The translations under genes were made by a program, and so were the position numbers. From Lentzea albidocapillata (GTDB taxonomy: Bacteria; Actinomycetota; Actinomycetes; Mycobacteriales; Pseudonocardiaceae), in NCBI RefSeq assembly GCF_000719115.1, contig NZ_JOEA01000030.1, positions 62,001-126,000 of the forward strand: 64,000 nucleotides of DNA, read 5' to 3'. The notes beneath the pieces are model-generated. The model did no database searches. It saw only the letters and a list, made by a program, of their open reading frames with translations, and was not told the DNA's origin. Below, piece after piece: positions 7,156 to 16,302 of the stretch (position 1 is the first letter of the stretch; every line of letters starts with the position of its first letter).

Positions 7156-9987
7156 GTGGTGACGTTCGGGGTGCTGGGCCCGCTGACCGCGGGATCCGCC
7201 CGCCTCGGCGGCCCGAAGCAACGCGCCGTGCTGGCACGCCTGCTGGTCGCCCGGCGCCGGGTCGTCCCGGTGCGCACACTCGTCGACGACCTGTGGGAGG
7301 ACCCGCCCGACGGTGCTCTCGGCACGGTGCAGACGTTCGTCGGCGCACTGCGCAAGGCATTGGAGCCCGACCGTCCACCCCGGACTCCGTCGACGCTGCT
7401 GGTGACCGAGGGCGCGGGGTACGCGTTGCTCGCGTCGGACGTGGACGCGTGGCGGTTCGAGGAGATGCTCGGCGGCGACCTGTCCGTGCTCGACGGTGCG
7501 CTCGCGTTGTGGCGCGGTCCCGCGTACGCCGAGTTCGCCGGCTTCCACTGGGCACGGGCCGAGATCGACCGGCTGGAGGAGTTGCGGCTGGTCGCGGTCG
7601 AACGCCGTGCCGCCGCTGCCCTTGCCGTGGGCCGTTCCGCCGAGGTCGTCGCCGATCTGCGCGCTCACCTGGCCGGGCACCCGTGGCGGGAGAAGGCGTG
7701 GAGCCTGCTCGCGCTGGCGTTGTACCGGGAGGGCAGGCAGGGCGACGCGCTCGGAGCGGTGCGCGAGGCACGGCACGCACTCGTGGAGAACCTCGGGGTC
7801 GATCCGGGTGAGGAACTCCGCGCGCTGGAGTCGGACATCCTGGCCCAGTCGCCGCGCCTGCGGCCCTCACCCGAGTCGTCACTGGTGGGACGCGCCGACG
7901 AACTGGCGCTGCTGGACACCGCCGTCCCGGCCGCCGGTCTGGGGCTCGCGCTGGTGACGGGCGAGGCCGGCGTGGGCAAGACCGCCCTCGCCACGGCGTT
8001 CACCGAGCTGCTGGCGGGTCGGGGGTGGAGGACGGTGTGGGCGCGCTGTCAGGAGGATGCGCCCGTGGCATGGCCGTGGCAGCAGGTGGTGGAGGCGCTG
8101 GGCGAAGGGCTGGTTGCCATGGACCGGTTCCAGCTCCGCCTGTCGATCGTGTCCACTGTGGAATCGGCCGCGCCGGTGTTGGTCGTGCTGGACGACCTGC
8201 ACCAGGCTGACCAGGAGACCCTCGCGGTGCTGGCCGCGTTCACCGGACGTGTGCTCTCCGGCCGTGTGCTGATCGTCGCGACCTCGCGCTCCGCGGTGCC
8301 GTCGGAGGCCCTGGCGCGCGCGGAACCGGTCCGCGTACAGCTCGACGGCTTGGACGAAGAGGCCGTCGCCGCATTGGTTGGACCGCGGGACGCGCGTGTG
8401 ATCCACCAACGCACCGGTGGCAATCCCTTCTACGTCAAGGAACTCTGCCGGCTGGTCGCCTCTGGCGGCGACCTCGGCTCGGTGCCGGCCGGTGTGCGGG
8501 ACGTGCTCCGCCGCCGCCTCGCCGGACTGCCGCCCGAGGCGCGGACCGTGCTGCACCAGGCCTCCGTGCTGGGCAGGGACGTCGAGGTGGACCTGCTGGC
8601 CGCACTGGCCGGCCACGACGTGCTCGACGCGCTGGACCTGGCGATCGAGGCCGGTTTCGTCGTCGAGGTGGCACCCGGCCACGCCAGGTTCACGCACGAG
8701 CTGGTGCGCGACACCCTGTACGAGGACGTGTCGCTGACCAGGCGCGCACGCTGGCACGCGGCGGTGGCAGAGGTGTTGCGACCTGGCGACGTCCAGGTGC
8801 TCGCGCACCACCACGCCCTCGCGGGTACGCGGGGTGCCGAGGCGGTGAGGGCGCTCGCCGAGGCCGCGGAAGAAAATCGATCACCGCGTGAGGCGGTGCG
8901 GCTGTGGCGGGCGGCGCTCGCGGCGGCCGGGTCGGAGCGGCTCGACCTGCTCACCGGTCTGGTGAGGGCCCTGGCGGTGAGCGGGGACCTGGAAGGGGCG
9001 AGGGAGCGGAGGTCGGCGGCGTTGCGGCTTGCCGAAGGTCCGCAGGAGGTCGCCGAGGTGATCGGGTCGTTCGACGTCCCCGGCATCTGGACCACCAACG
9101 ACGACCCTGCGCACTCCGCCGAACTCGTCGCCGCCGCGGAACGGATCCTGCCCGCCTTCCCCGGCCCGGACGCCACCCGAGCCCGTCTGCTCGCCACGAT
9201 CGCGATGGAGGAACGCGGCACCGGCGCCCGGCTGGAGCAGGCACGGGAAGCCGAGGCCATCGCCCGTGAGCTCGGAGACCCCGCACTGCTGGCGTTCGCC
9301 CTGAACGCCCGGTTCATGCACACGTTCCACCGCACCGGCCTGGCCCCGGAGCGTGCCGCGATCGGACGGGAACTCCTCGAGGTCGCGTCCGGCCGCCTGG
9401 TGACCCACGAGGTGCTGGGCCACCTGATCCTCGTCCAGGCCTGCTCCGCGCTGGCCGACTTCGGCACCGCCGACCGGCACGCGGCTGCGGCTGACCGACT
9501 GGCACAACGCCACGACCTGCCGCTGGTCAGCCTCTTCACCGACTGGTACGCGGCGTTGAAGCTCGCGGCAGCCGGGAAGACAACCGAAGCCGACAGCGCG
9601 TATCGGGCCGCGGCCGGTCGCGTCAAGGGCACCGGCATGTGGGGGATGGAACGCGGACTCCTGCCGCTGGCCCTGCTCAGCCTGCGCGGTCCGTCCACAG
9701 TGGACCTTGATGACGACTGGGGCCCGCACCTGGACTGGGTCCGCCCGCTGGCACTGCCGCACGACGAGGCGCTGAAAGCTGCACGCGCACTCCACGGCGG
9801 ACCTGCGGACCTGCTCGCGGAGGTTCGCGCCTGCCTGCTGGCGATGGCGGCGATCAGGCTGCGGGACGATGAACTGAAACAGCGTGCCCACGGGTTGCTT
9901 TCGCCCGCCGCGAACGAGCTCGCGGCGGGCACCGGCCTGTTCACGTTCGGCCCGGTCAGCGGTTACCTGGAACAACTGCGCGGCTAG
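7156..9987 (+). CDS. BTAD-domain transcriptional regulator with AAA-type ATPase and TPR-like tail
   Basis: A 943-residue AfsR/SARP-type regulator. Residues 1-90 form an OmpR-like winged helix (GPKQRAVLARLLV, then VDDLW and GALRKAL). Residues 95-235 are the bacterial transcriptional activation domain (LALALYREGRQGDAL, LGVDPGEELRALE). Residues 245-420 are the ATPase, with Walker A GEAGVGKTAL and Walker B VLVVLDDLHQAD, followed by GNPFYVKEL. The remaining 500 residues are helical TPR-like repeats. Such proteins couple a ligand or energy signal to transcription. It begins at one of two tandem GTGs, 53 bp from the divergent hydrolase start. Confidence 0.88.
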   Translation: MVTFGVLGPLTAGSARLGGPKQRAVLARLLVARRRVVPVRTLVDDLWEDPPDGALGTVQTFVGALRKALEPDRPPRTPSTLLVTEGAGYALLASDVDAWRFEEMLGGDLSVLDGALALWRGPAYAEFAGFHWARAEIDRLEELRLVAVERRAAAALAVGRSAEVVADLRAHLAGHPWREKAWSLLALALYREGRQGDALGAVREARHALVENLGVDPGEELRALESDILAQSPRLRPSPESSLVGRADELALLDTAVPAAGLGLALVTGEAGVGKTALATAFTELLAGRGWRTVWARCQEDAPVAWPWQQVVEALGEGLVAMDRFQLRLSIVSTVESAAPVLVVLDDLHQADQETLAVLAAFTGRVLSGRVLIVATSRSAVPSEALARAEPVRVQLDGLDEEAVAALVGPRDARVIHQRTGGNPFYVKELCRLVASGGDLGSVPAGVRDVLRRRLAGLPPEARTVLHQASVLGRDVEVDLLAALAGHDVLDALDLAIEAGFVVEVAPGHARFTHELVRDTLYEDVSLTRRARWHAAVAEVLRPGDVQVLAHHHALAGTRGAEAVRALAEAAEENRSPREAVRLWRAALAAAGSERLDLLTGLVRALAVSGDLEGARERRSAALRLAEGPQEVAEVIGSFDVPGIWTTNDDPAHSAELVAAAERILPAFPGPDATRARLLATIAMEERGTGARLEQAREAEAIARELGDPALLAFALNARFMHTFHRTGLAPERAAIGRELLEVASGRLVTHEVLGHLILVQACSALADFGTADRHAAAADRLAQRHDLPLVSLFTDWYAALKLAAAGKTTEADSAYRAAAGRVKGTGMWGMERGLLPLALLSLRGPSTVDLDDDWGPHLDWVRPLALPHDEALKAARALHGGPADLLAEVRACLLAMAAIRLRDDELKQRAHGLLSPAANELAAGTGLFTFGPVSGYLEQLRG

Positions 9988-9988
9988 G

Positions 9989-11425
9989 TCACAGCGGCAA
10001 CCGGCGCAGCGCGGGCTTGAGCACCTTCCCGGACCCCGTGCGAGGCAGTTCGGCGACCACCTCGACGTGGACCGGGATCTTGTACTTCGCCAGGCGGGGC
10101 AACAGGAACTCCCGCAACCCGGCGGCATCCACCAGCGCACCGTCGCGCGGCCGGACGAACGCCCGTCCGACCTCGCCCCAGCGCTGGTCCGGCACCCCGA
10201 CGACGGCGACCTCGGCCACGTCCGGGTGCGAGGTGATCGCGTTCTCCACCTCGGCCGGGTAGACGTTCTCGCCGCCGGAGATGTACATGTCCTTGAGCCG
10301 GTCGAGGACGTACAGGTGCCCGTCGTCGAGCCGTCCCAGGTCGCCGGTGCGGAACCAGCCGTCCGCGGTGAACGCGGCCGCGGTGGCGACCGGGTCGTTC
10401 CAGTAGCCGGGCGTGACGTTCGGGCCCTGCACCTCGATCTCGCCGCCTTCCGCCAGCCGCAGATCGCCGAAGAACACCGGGGGACCGGCCGAACCCGCCT
10501 TCCGCACGCTGTCGGCGGCCTCCAGGAACGTGGCTCCGGGCGCGGTCTCGGTGAGGCCGTAACCCTGGCAGAACACCAGTCCCCGGTCCTGGTAGGCGTG
10601 GATCACCGCGTCCGGCACCGCCGCCCCGCCGCACAGCAGCACCCGCAACGACGACAGGTCCGCGCCGGGCCACGAGGGGGAAGCGGCCAGGTCGGCGTAC
10701 ATCGTGGACACCCCGAACATCCACGTCACGCGACGGGTCTCGATCAACGACACGCACTCGGCGACGTCCCAGCGCGAGGTGATCACGCTGTGCCCGCCCT
10801 TGATGAACGTCGGCAGCAACGTCTGGGTGAGCGCGGCGACGTGGAACAGCGGCGCGGTGACCAGCGTGACGTCGTCCGAGGCGACGTCCACGCCGATCAT
10901 CAGGTTGAAGGTGTTCCACAGCAGGTTGGCGTGACTGAGCATCGCGCCCTTGGGCCTGCCGGTGGTGCCGGAGGTGTAGAGGATCAGGGCGGTGTCGTCG
11001 ATGCCGACCGGCTCGTCCAGCGGCTCGCCGGAACCCTGGAGGAGCCAGTCCTCGTACGTGGCCAGCGACACCGCTCGCGGATGCTCCACGACGTGCGACG
11101 CCGCGTGCACCAGCACGTGCGCGCCGCAGTCCGCGAGCTGGTAGTTGATCTCCGCCGGGGCGAGGCGGAAGTTCAACGGTACGAAGATCGCGCCGAGTTG
11201 GTGCGCGGCGAACATGGTCTCGGCGAACGACGGGTGGTTCGGGCCGAGGTACGCGACCCGGTCACCGTGCCGGACTCCTAGTTCCCGCAACCGCCACGCC
11301 AGCCGGGTCGTGCGGACGGCCACCTCCTCGTACGTGGTCGAGACCCCGTCGTAGGTGAACGCCTCACGCTTCGGTGCCATGCGTGCTCGGCGGTGTGGCC
11401 AGCTGCCCAGTCCCGCGTTCCGCAT
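9989..11425 (-). CDS. Class I acyl-CoA synthetase (FadD-like AMP-dependent ligase)
   Basis: A 478-residue ANL-superfamily ligase that activates a carboxylic acid to its CoA thioester through an acyl-adenylate. The P-loop is LYTSGTTGRPKG, the adenine motif is GYGLTETAPG, the hinge region is GWFRTGDLGR, and the C-terminal Lys motif is RTGSGKVLK. The start NAGLGSWPHRRAR is typical of actinobacterial homologues and places the ATG 62 bases inside the upstream transporter gene. It is the last gene of the 14910-9989 catabolic operon, and the substrate is probably the acid handled by the upstream enzymes. Confidence 0.9.
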   Translation of the reverse strand: MRNAGLGSWPHRRARMAPKREAFTYDGVSTTYEEVAVRTTRLAWRLRELGVRHGDRVAYLGPNHPSFAETMFAAHQLGAIFVPLNFRLAPAEINYQLADCGAHVLVHAASHVVEHPRAVSLATYEDWLLQGSGEPLDEPVGIDDTALILYTSGTTGRPKGAMLSHANLLWNTFNLMIGVDVASDDVTLVTAPLFHVAALTQTLLPTFIKGGHSVITSRWDVAECVSLIETRRVTWMFGVSTMYADLAASPSWPGADLSSLRVLLCGGAAVPDAVIHAYQDRGLVFCQGYGLTETAPGATFLEAADSVRKAGSAGPPVFFGDLRLAEGGEIEVQGPNVTPGYWNDPVATAAAFTADGWFRTGDLGRLDDGHLYVLDRLKDMYISGGENVYPAEVENAITSHPDVAEVAVVGVPDQRWGEVGRAFVRPRDGALVDAAGLREFLLPRLAKYKIPVHVEVVAELPRTGSGKVLKPALRRLPL

Positions 11426-12680
11426 TCCTGTCTCCTGTCAGGCTGGTCCGGCTGGTCTCGTGCAGCGTCACCGTGCAGATGACGGTGAGCAGGCAGAACG
11501 CCGCGAGGATGAACGGAATCGCGCCCGTGCCCGAGGACTTCTGCACCTGCGCGAAGAGCAACGGCGCGAGCCCCGCGCCCAAGCCCGCGAGTTGGTAGCC
11601 GAGTGAGGCGCCGGTGTAGCGGCTGCCGGTGTTGAACAGCTCGCTGTAGAGCGCGGCCAGCGGCCCGTACATCATCGGGTGGATCACGGCCTGGCCGAGC
11701 ACGAGCGCGATGACGATGAACCCGTTGTCCACCATCGGGAACAGCACGAACCCGAACGCCGCCATGAGTACGGCGCCGACGAGCACGACGGGCCGGCGCC
11801 CGACCCTGTCCGACATCGCCGACCAGCCGATGATGCCGATCACCGCGAGCGCCGAGGACAGCGTCAGCGCGTTGAGGATCATCTGCCTGCTGTTGCCCGC
11901 CTGCACGCCGTACGCCAGCACGAACGTCGTCAGGGTCGACTGCGCGACGAACGCCGAGAGGCCGACGCCGATGGCGAGCAGCAACGTGCGCGGGTGGTTG
12001 CGCAGGACGTCGGCCAACGGCATGGAGCCCGGCTTCCGATCGGCCTTGAAGACCGGCGTCTCCTCGACCTTCATCCGCACGAACAGGCCGATGCCCAGCA
12101 GCACCACGCTCAGCAGGAACGGCACCCGCCAGCCCCAGTCGAGGAACGCCTGCTCGCCGACCAGCGCGGCGGTGCCGGTCAGCGCGGCCGTCGACAGCAC
12201 CATGCCGCACGGCGCGCCGGCGTTGGTGAAGCTCGCCCACAGCCCGCGCCGGGAGGTGGCGTGCTCGGCCGACATGAGTACGGCGCCGCCCCACTCACCG
12301 CCGACGGAGATGCCCTGCACGACCCGCAGCAGGATCAGCCCCGCCGGCGCGAGCCAGCCGACCTGGGCGTAGGTGGGCAGCAGGCCGATCAGGAAGCTCG
12401 CCACGCCCATCAGGCTCATGGACAGCACGAGCATCTTCTTGCGCCCCAGCAGGTCCCCGTAGTGTCCGAAGAGGATTCCGCCGAGCGGCCGAGCGAGGTA
12501 GCCGGTGGCGAACGTGCCGAAGCTCGCGATCGTGCCGACCAGCGGGTCGAGCGAGGAGAAGAAGACCTTGTTGAACACGACCGCGGAGGCCGTGGCGTAG
12601 AGCAGGAAGTCGTAGTACTCGATCACGCTGCCGAGGAAGCTCGACGCGACGGCACGGCGTAACTGCGTTGTTGGCGCCAT
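11364..12680 (-). CDS. MFS transporter, metabolite:H+ symporter (MHS) family
   Basis: A 438-residue permease with twelve predicted membrane helices. The MHS signature is clear: FLGSVIEYYDFLLY at the N-terminus, RPLGGILFGHYGDLLGRK in loop 2-3, and VVQGISVGGEWGGA in helix 4. Family members (ShiA, KgtP, ProP) import organic acids or zwitterions with protons. Given the operon with a CoA ligase and beta-oxidation-like enzymes, the cargo is likely an aromatic or branched organic acid (inference). It starts nine bases after the MaoC gene stop, and its end overlaps the ligase gene by 62 bases. Confidence 0.9.
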   Translation of the reverse strand: MAPTTQLRRAVASSFLGSVIEYYDFLLYATASAVVFNKVFFSSLDPLVGTIASFGTFATGYLARPLGGILFGHYGDLLGRKKMLVLSMSLMGVASFLIGLLPTYAQVGWLAPAGLILLRVVQGISVGGEWGGAVLMSAEHATSRRGLWASFTNAGAPCGMVLSTAALTGTAALVGEQAFLDWGWRVPFLLSVVLLGIGLFVRMKVEETPVFKADRKPGSMPLADVLRNHPRTLLLAIGVGLSAFVAQSTLTTFVLAYGVQAGNSRQMILNALTLSSALAVIGIIGWSAMSDRVGRRPVVLVGAVLMAAFGFVLFPMVDNGFIVIALVLGQAVIHPMMYGPLAALYSELFNTGSRYTGASLGYQLAGLGAGLAPLLFAQVQKSSGTGAIPFILAAFCLLTVICTVTLHETSRTSLTGDRNAERGTGQLATPPSTHGTEA

Positions 12681-12689
12681 GACTTCACC

Positions 12690-13148
12690 TCATGTGTAGT
12701 GGCGGTAGACGGCACGTGCGACGCAAGCGGGCTTCGCGGAGCCCTCGATCTCGACGGTGAAGTCGACGGTGAGCTGCACGCCGTCGCCCGGCACGTCCTC
12801 GGCGGACGCGACCTGGCCGAGCAGCCGGATCTTGGCGCCGACCGGTACGGGCGCGGGGAACCGCACCTTGTCCAGTCCGTAGTTCAGGCTCATCCGCACG
12901 CCCGAGACCTCGAGGAGTTCGCTCATCAGCGGGATGAGCAGCGCCAGCGTCAGGTAGCCGTGCGCGATCGTGCCGCCGAACGGGCCGGAGGCGGCACGTT
13001 CCGGGTCGACGTGGATCCACTGGTGGTCGTCGGTGGCGGTGGCGAACGTGTCGACGCGGCTCTGGTCGATCTGCAGCCAGTCGGTGTGCCCGAGGCCTTT
13101 CCCCGCCAGGGCCCTGAGTTCTGCGATTCCTTGGACGGAGATGGTCAC
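12690..13148 (-). CDS. MaoC-like enoyl-CoA hydratase
   Basis: A 152-residue hot-dog protein. It carries the R-hydratase signature D.HQWIHVDPERA...PFGGTIAHGYLTLALL, with the catalytic Asp and His in DDHQWIH, and ends YRHY. It hydrates a trans-2-enoyl-CoA or related thioester. The GTG start overlaps the amidohydrolase stop by four bases (GTGA), so translation is coupled. The single-domain length is normal. Confidence 0.9.
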   Translation of the reverse strand: MTISVQGIAELRALAGKGLGHTDWLQIDQSRVDTFATATDDHQWIHVDPERAASGPFGGTIAHGYLTLALLIPLMSELLEVSGVRMSLNYGLDKVRFPAPVPVGAKIRLLGQVASAEDVPGDGVQLTVDFTVEIEGSAKPACVARAVYRHYT

Positions 13149-14035
13149 GCGTCCTCCTTCACGAGTCCGAGCAGGCGGGCGGCGTTGTGCTTGAGGATCT
13201 TGGGACGTACGTCGTCCTTGATCTCGAGTTTCGCGAAGTCGGCCAGCCAGCGGTCGGGGGTGATGACGGGGTGGTCCGAGCCGAACAGGACCCTGTCCTG
13301 CAGCACGGTGTTGGCGTAGCGGACGAGCTGCGGCGGGAAGTACTTCGGCGACCAGCCGGACAGGTCGATGTACACGAACGGCTTGTGCGTGGCCACCGCG
13401 AGAGCCTCGTCCTGCCACGGGAACGACGGGTGCGCGAGCACGATCCGCAGGTGCGGGAAGTCCACGGCGACGTCGTCCACGAGCATCGGGTTGGAGTGCT
13501 TGAGCCTGATCCCGCCACCGCCGGGCACGCCGGCGCCGATGCCTGTCTGTCCACTGTGGAACAGTACGGGCACGCCGAGCTCCTCGATCACCTCGTAGAG
13601 CGGGTACGCCATCCGGTCATCCGGCGAGAAGTCCTGGAGGCTCGGGTGGAACTTGAAGCCCCGCACGCCGTGCTCCTCGACGAGCCTGCGGGCCTCGCGG
13701 ACGGCCGTGCGGCCCTTCCACGGGTCGACGCTCGCGAACGGGATCAGCACGTCGGCGTGTTCGGCGCAGGACGCGGCGATCTCCTCGTTGGAGATGCGCG
13801 GGTGTCCGGTGGCGTGCTCCGCGTCGACGGTGAAGATCACCGCGGCCATCCTCCGCTCGCGGTAGATCCCGGCGGTCTCGGCGATCGTCGGCTGGCGGTG
13901 GGCGGCCTTGAAGTACTTGGCGGACGCCTCGAGCAGTGCCGGGCTGAGTGAACTGTGGCCGTCGCCGGAGATTTCGGCGTGCGTGTGGACGTCGATGGCG
14001 ACCAGGCTGTCCACATCCATTTTGGGAATGTTCAC
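13145..14035 (-). CDS. Amidohydrolase-2 family metal-dependent hydrolase/decarboxylase
   Basis: A 296-residue TIM-barrel enzyme. The N-terminal metal motif is DVHTHAE, the strand-4 region is GFKFHPSLQDF, the third His is in LFHSGQTG, then VLAHPSFPWQ, and the catalytic Asp lies in VLFGSDHPV. This set marks the ACMSD-like amidohydrolase_2 family, whose members decarboxylate or hydrolyse aromatic and cyclic acids. The GTG start at 14035 overlaps the SDR stop by four bases; an in-frame ATG lies five codons later. Its place in the operon suggests a C-C cleavage or decarboxylation step in a catabolic route not identified here. Confidence 0.88.
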   Translation of the reverse strand: MNIPKMDVDSLVAIDVHTHAEISGDGHSSLSPALLEASAKYFKAAHRQPTIAETAGIYRERRMAAVIFTVDAEHATGHPRISNEEIAASCAEHADVLIPFASVDPWKGRTAVREARRLVEEHGVRGFKFHPSLQDFSPDDRMAYPLYEVIEELGVPVLFHSGQTGIGAGVPGGGGIRLKHSNPMLVDDVAVDFPHLRIVLAHPSFPWQDEALAVATHKPFVYIDLSGWSPKYFPPQLVRYANTVLQDRVLFGSDHPVITPDRWLADFAKLEIKDDVRPKILKHNAARLLGLVKEDA

Positions 14036-14910
14036 GGTGCCACCGGCTGCGGGATTCCGTAGGTCTCGGGTTCGAACTCGCCGAACCGCTCGGCGATCGA
14101 GCCCGCCTGCCACCCGCCGTCCGCGAACAGGACCTGCTTCTCGGCGGGGTGCGACCAGAGCGCGAGCCGGTCGCCGCCGATGCCGATCGCCTGCCCGGTA
14201 ACGCCTTTCGCCGCGTCGGAGGCGAGGTACACGATCAGTTCCGCGACGTCCTCGACGGTGCCCAGGCCCTCGTCGCGCCGCACCCACTCCGGCAGTGGCG
14301 CGCCGGTGCGTTCCGACTCCTCGATCAACGGCGCGAAGGCCGGGATCGTGCGCGTCATCTCGGTGGCGGCGACGGGGACGACCGCGTTGACGGCGATGCC
14401 GGACCGGGCGAGTTCCAGCGCCCAGGTCCGTGCCATGGCGGCGATCCCGGCCTTGGCGGCGGCGTAGTTGGTCTGGCCGAAGTTGCCACGCTGGCCGGCG
14501 GGCGACGAGACCAGCACGAGACTGCCGCCCGTTCCCTGCTCCCGCATCCGCACGGCCGCGGCGCGTGCGCAGGTGAAGGTGCCGCGCAGATGCACGTTGA
14601 TCACGGCGTCGAAGTCGTCGTCGCTCATCTTCCACAGCACGCGGTCGCGCAGGATGCCCGCGTTGGTGACCAGCACGTCGAGCCGGCCGAACTCCTCGAC
14701 GGCGGCGTCGACGAGCGACTGGGCGGTCTCGGCCGTCCCGACCGGAGCGATCACCGCGCGTCCGCCGATGCTCGCCGCGACCTCGTGGACGACCTCGTCC
14801 ACGTCGTTGACCACGACCTGGGCCCCGTTGCGCGCCAACGCCTCCGCGTACGCCCGGCCCAGCCCGCGGCCGGCGCCGGTGACGATCGCGACCTTTCCCG
14901 ACAGCTCCAT
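14032..14910 (-). CDS. Short-chain dehydrogenase, 3-hydroxyacyl-CoA dehydrogenase-like
   Basis: A 292-residue NAD(P)-dependent SDR. The cofactor motif is TGAGRGLG, NAG occurs as VTNAGI, and the catalytic residues are Ser in LVLVSSPAG and Tyr/Lys in TNYAAAKAG. It resembles the dehydrogenase part of 17-beta-HSD type 4 (LWKMSDDDFDAVINVHLRGTF), and the MaoC hydratase downstream completes the usual MFE-2 pair of activities. The C-terminal extension (about 235-292) is also MFE-2-like. The ATG at 14910 follows GAGG. It is the first gene of the operon, opposite the PaaX-type regulator. Confidence 0.9.
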   Translation of the reverse strand: MELSGKVAIVTGAGRGLGRAYAEALARNGAQVVVNDVDEVVHEVAASIGGRAVIAPVGTAETAQSLVDAAVEEFGRLDVLVTNAGILRDRVLWKMSDDDFDAVINVHLRGTFTCARAAAVRMREQGTGGSLVLVSSPAGQRGNFGQTNYAAAKAGIAAMARTWALELARSGIAVNAVVPVAATEMTRTIPAFAPLIEESERTGAPLPEWVRRDEGLGTVEDVAELIVYLASDAAKGVTGQAIGIGGDRLALWSHPAEKQVLFADGGWQAGSIAERFGEFEPETYGIPQPVAP

Positions 14911-14991
14911 CAGGCGAGTCCTCTCCGTGGGGGTCGGACCCAAAGTAGGGCATATTCATGACGCTCGTCTAGATGCTGCCCAACATGTATC

Positions 14992-15792
14992 GTGAACGGC
15001 GTGACGCCCCAGTCCCTGATGCTGAACTTCCTCGGCCTGTACGTGCTGGGCCGCGACATCGCGGTCTACTCGGGCAGCGTGATCGACGTCTTCGGGCGCG
15101 TGGACGTCTCGGAGGAGGCGGTGCGCTCCACGTTGACCCGCATGACATCGCGCGGTCTGCTCGCCAAACACCGCAACGGCCGCAAGGTCTACTTCGGACT
15201 CACCGCCCGCGCCACGGACGTGCTGCAGGACGGCGAGCGCCGCATCTGGCAGCGCGGCGCGGTGAACCGGGACTGGGACGGCACCTGGACCCTGGTCGGC
15301 TTCTCCCTGCCGGAGGGCCGCCGCGGCGAACGGCACGACCTGCGCTCGCAGCTGCAGTGGGCGGGCTTCGGCCCGGTGCAGAACGGTCTGTGGATCGCGC
15401 CCGGCGCCCACGACGTGAGCGGGCTGGTCGACGGGCTCGCGGAGAACGTCACGGTCTTCACCGCCCAGCACGCCAAGCCGACCGAGGCGGCGGACCTGGC
15501 CCGCCGCGCGTTCGACACGGCCGCGATCGCCACCCGCTACCAGGACTTTCTCGCCAGGTGGCGCGAGCCGGACACCTCGTTGCCGGACGATCTGGCCCGC
15601 CAGCTGGTGCTGCACGGCGACTGGCTCGACCTCGTGCGCCAGGACCCCCACCTGCCGGCCGAGCTACTGGCTGATGACTGGCCCGCGATCGAGGCGGAGC
15701 AGTTGTTCCAGTCGCTCGCCACCCGCTACGCCGGGACGGCGACCCCGCTCGCGGCCGCCGCCATCGAGTCGATCGAGGTGTCTGCTATCTAG
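14992..15792 (+). CDS. PaaX-family transcriptional regulator
   Basis: A 266-residue regulator with an N-terminal winged helix (SLMLNFLGLYVL, then EEAVRSTLTRMTSRGLL) and the PaaX central domain starting WDGTWTLVGFSLPE. The C-terminal helical part contains FLARW and LVLHGDW. PaaX proteins repress aromatic acid catabolism until a CoA-thioester inducer binds. It is divergent from the 14910-9989 operon, which encodes a CoA ligase, so it very likely controls that operon. The start is GTG 14992, or GTG 15001 in frame. Confidence 0.9.
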   Translation: MNGVTPQSLMLNFLGLYVLGRDIAVYSGSVIDVFGRVDVSEEAVRSTLTRMTSRGLLAKHRNGRKVYFGLTARATDVLQDGERRIWQRGAVNRDWDGTWTLVGFSLPEGRRGERHDLRSQLQWAGFGPVQNGLWIAPGAHDVSGLVDGLAENVTVFTAQHAKPTEAADLARRAFDTAAIATRYQDFLARWREPDTSLPDDLARQLVLHGDWLDLVRQDPHLPAELLADDWPAIEAEQLFQSLATRYAGTATPLAAAAIESIEVSAI

Positions 15793-15828
15793 TGGCGCGG
15801 CCTGGAAGGTTGCCGGGGGAATTCGGGG

Positions 15829-16302
15829 TCAGACGGGTGCATCGTGGTGTCGCCCCCACGTTCTCGTACTGGTTGTACGGGGGCGTGGGGGCGGCGCCGC
15901 GAGGTGCCCTGCTGAGCAGAACAGTGCCGCGCCTCTCGGCAGCGCCGACCTGACGGGAGCCAGGTCGGCGCTGCCGAGGATCTCCGCCTCGTACCGGCGG
16001 ACGTACTCCGCGGCCAGCACGCGACGGCTGCGCTTGCCCACGCCGAGGCGGTCATCCTCCGCGTACTGGACTTGGCGCAACTCGGTGGTCGGGGCGAGCT
16101 CGGGGTGGTGCTCGTAGGCGATCCCGGCACGGGCGAGCGCCGCCTGCAACCGCAGCGAGTTCGCCCAGGCGTACTCGGGCCCGCGGACACCGCGCCGTTG
16201 CCGCACGTCGAGCAGCAGCCGGATGTCCGCGCCCAGCAGCCGTCGCAGGAACGACTCCTCGCCGAAGCCGTACACGCCGATCGTCACCACCCGGAGCGTC
16301 AC
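15829..16302 (-). CDS. DUF488-family protein with an aberrant C-terminus
   Basis: A 157-residue DUF488 protein. The N-terminus VVTIGVYGF, the block LLLDVRQRRGVRGPEYAWAN and the block HHPELAPTTELR...YAEDDRLG are typical. Family members normally end with ALFC-VE..P..CHR-SL; here the sequence follows the family as far as GAALFC and then diverges into a Pro/Arg-rich tail without the Cys-His-Arg motif. Two strong inverted repeats lie exactly in this degraded part. The protein may be truncated in function. Its start overlaps the RidA stop by four bases. Confidence 0.65.
   Translation of the reverse strand: MTLRVVTIGVYGFGEESFLRRLLGADIRLLLDVRQRRGVRGPEYAWANSLRLQAALARAGIAYEHHPELAPTTELRQVQYAEDDRLGVGKRSRRVLAAEYVRRYEAEILGSADLAPVRSALPRGAALFCSAGHLAAPPPRPRTTSTRTWGRHHDAPV
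15851..15893. repeat. Nested inverted repeat inside the DUF488 3' end
   Basis: CGCCCCCACG (15851-15860) pairs perfectly with CGTGGGGGCG (15884-15893). Inside it CGTAC and GTACG form a second hairpin with a five-base loop. It lies between the convergent PaaX-type and DUF488 genes and could act as a bidirectional terminator, although it is formally inside the DUF488 reading frame. Confidence 0.7.
15935..15978. repeat. Perfect 18-bp inverted repeat in the DUF488 gene
   Basis: CTCGGCAGCGCCGACCTG (15935-15952) and CAGGTCGGCGCTGCCGAG (15961-15978) are exact reverse complements separated by eight bases. A perfect stem this long within a coding region is unusual. It sits at the point where the protein starts to depart from its family. 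Confidence 0.8.
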
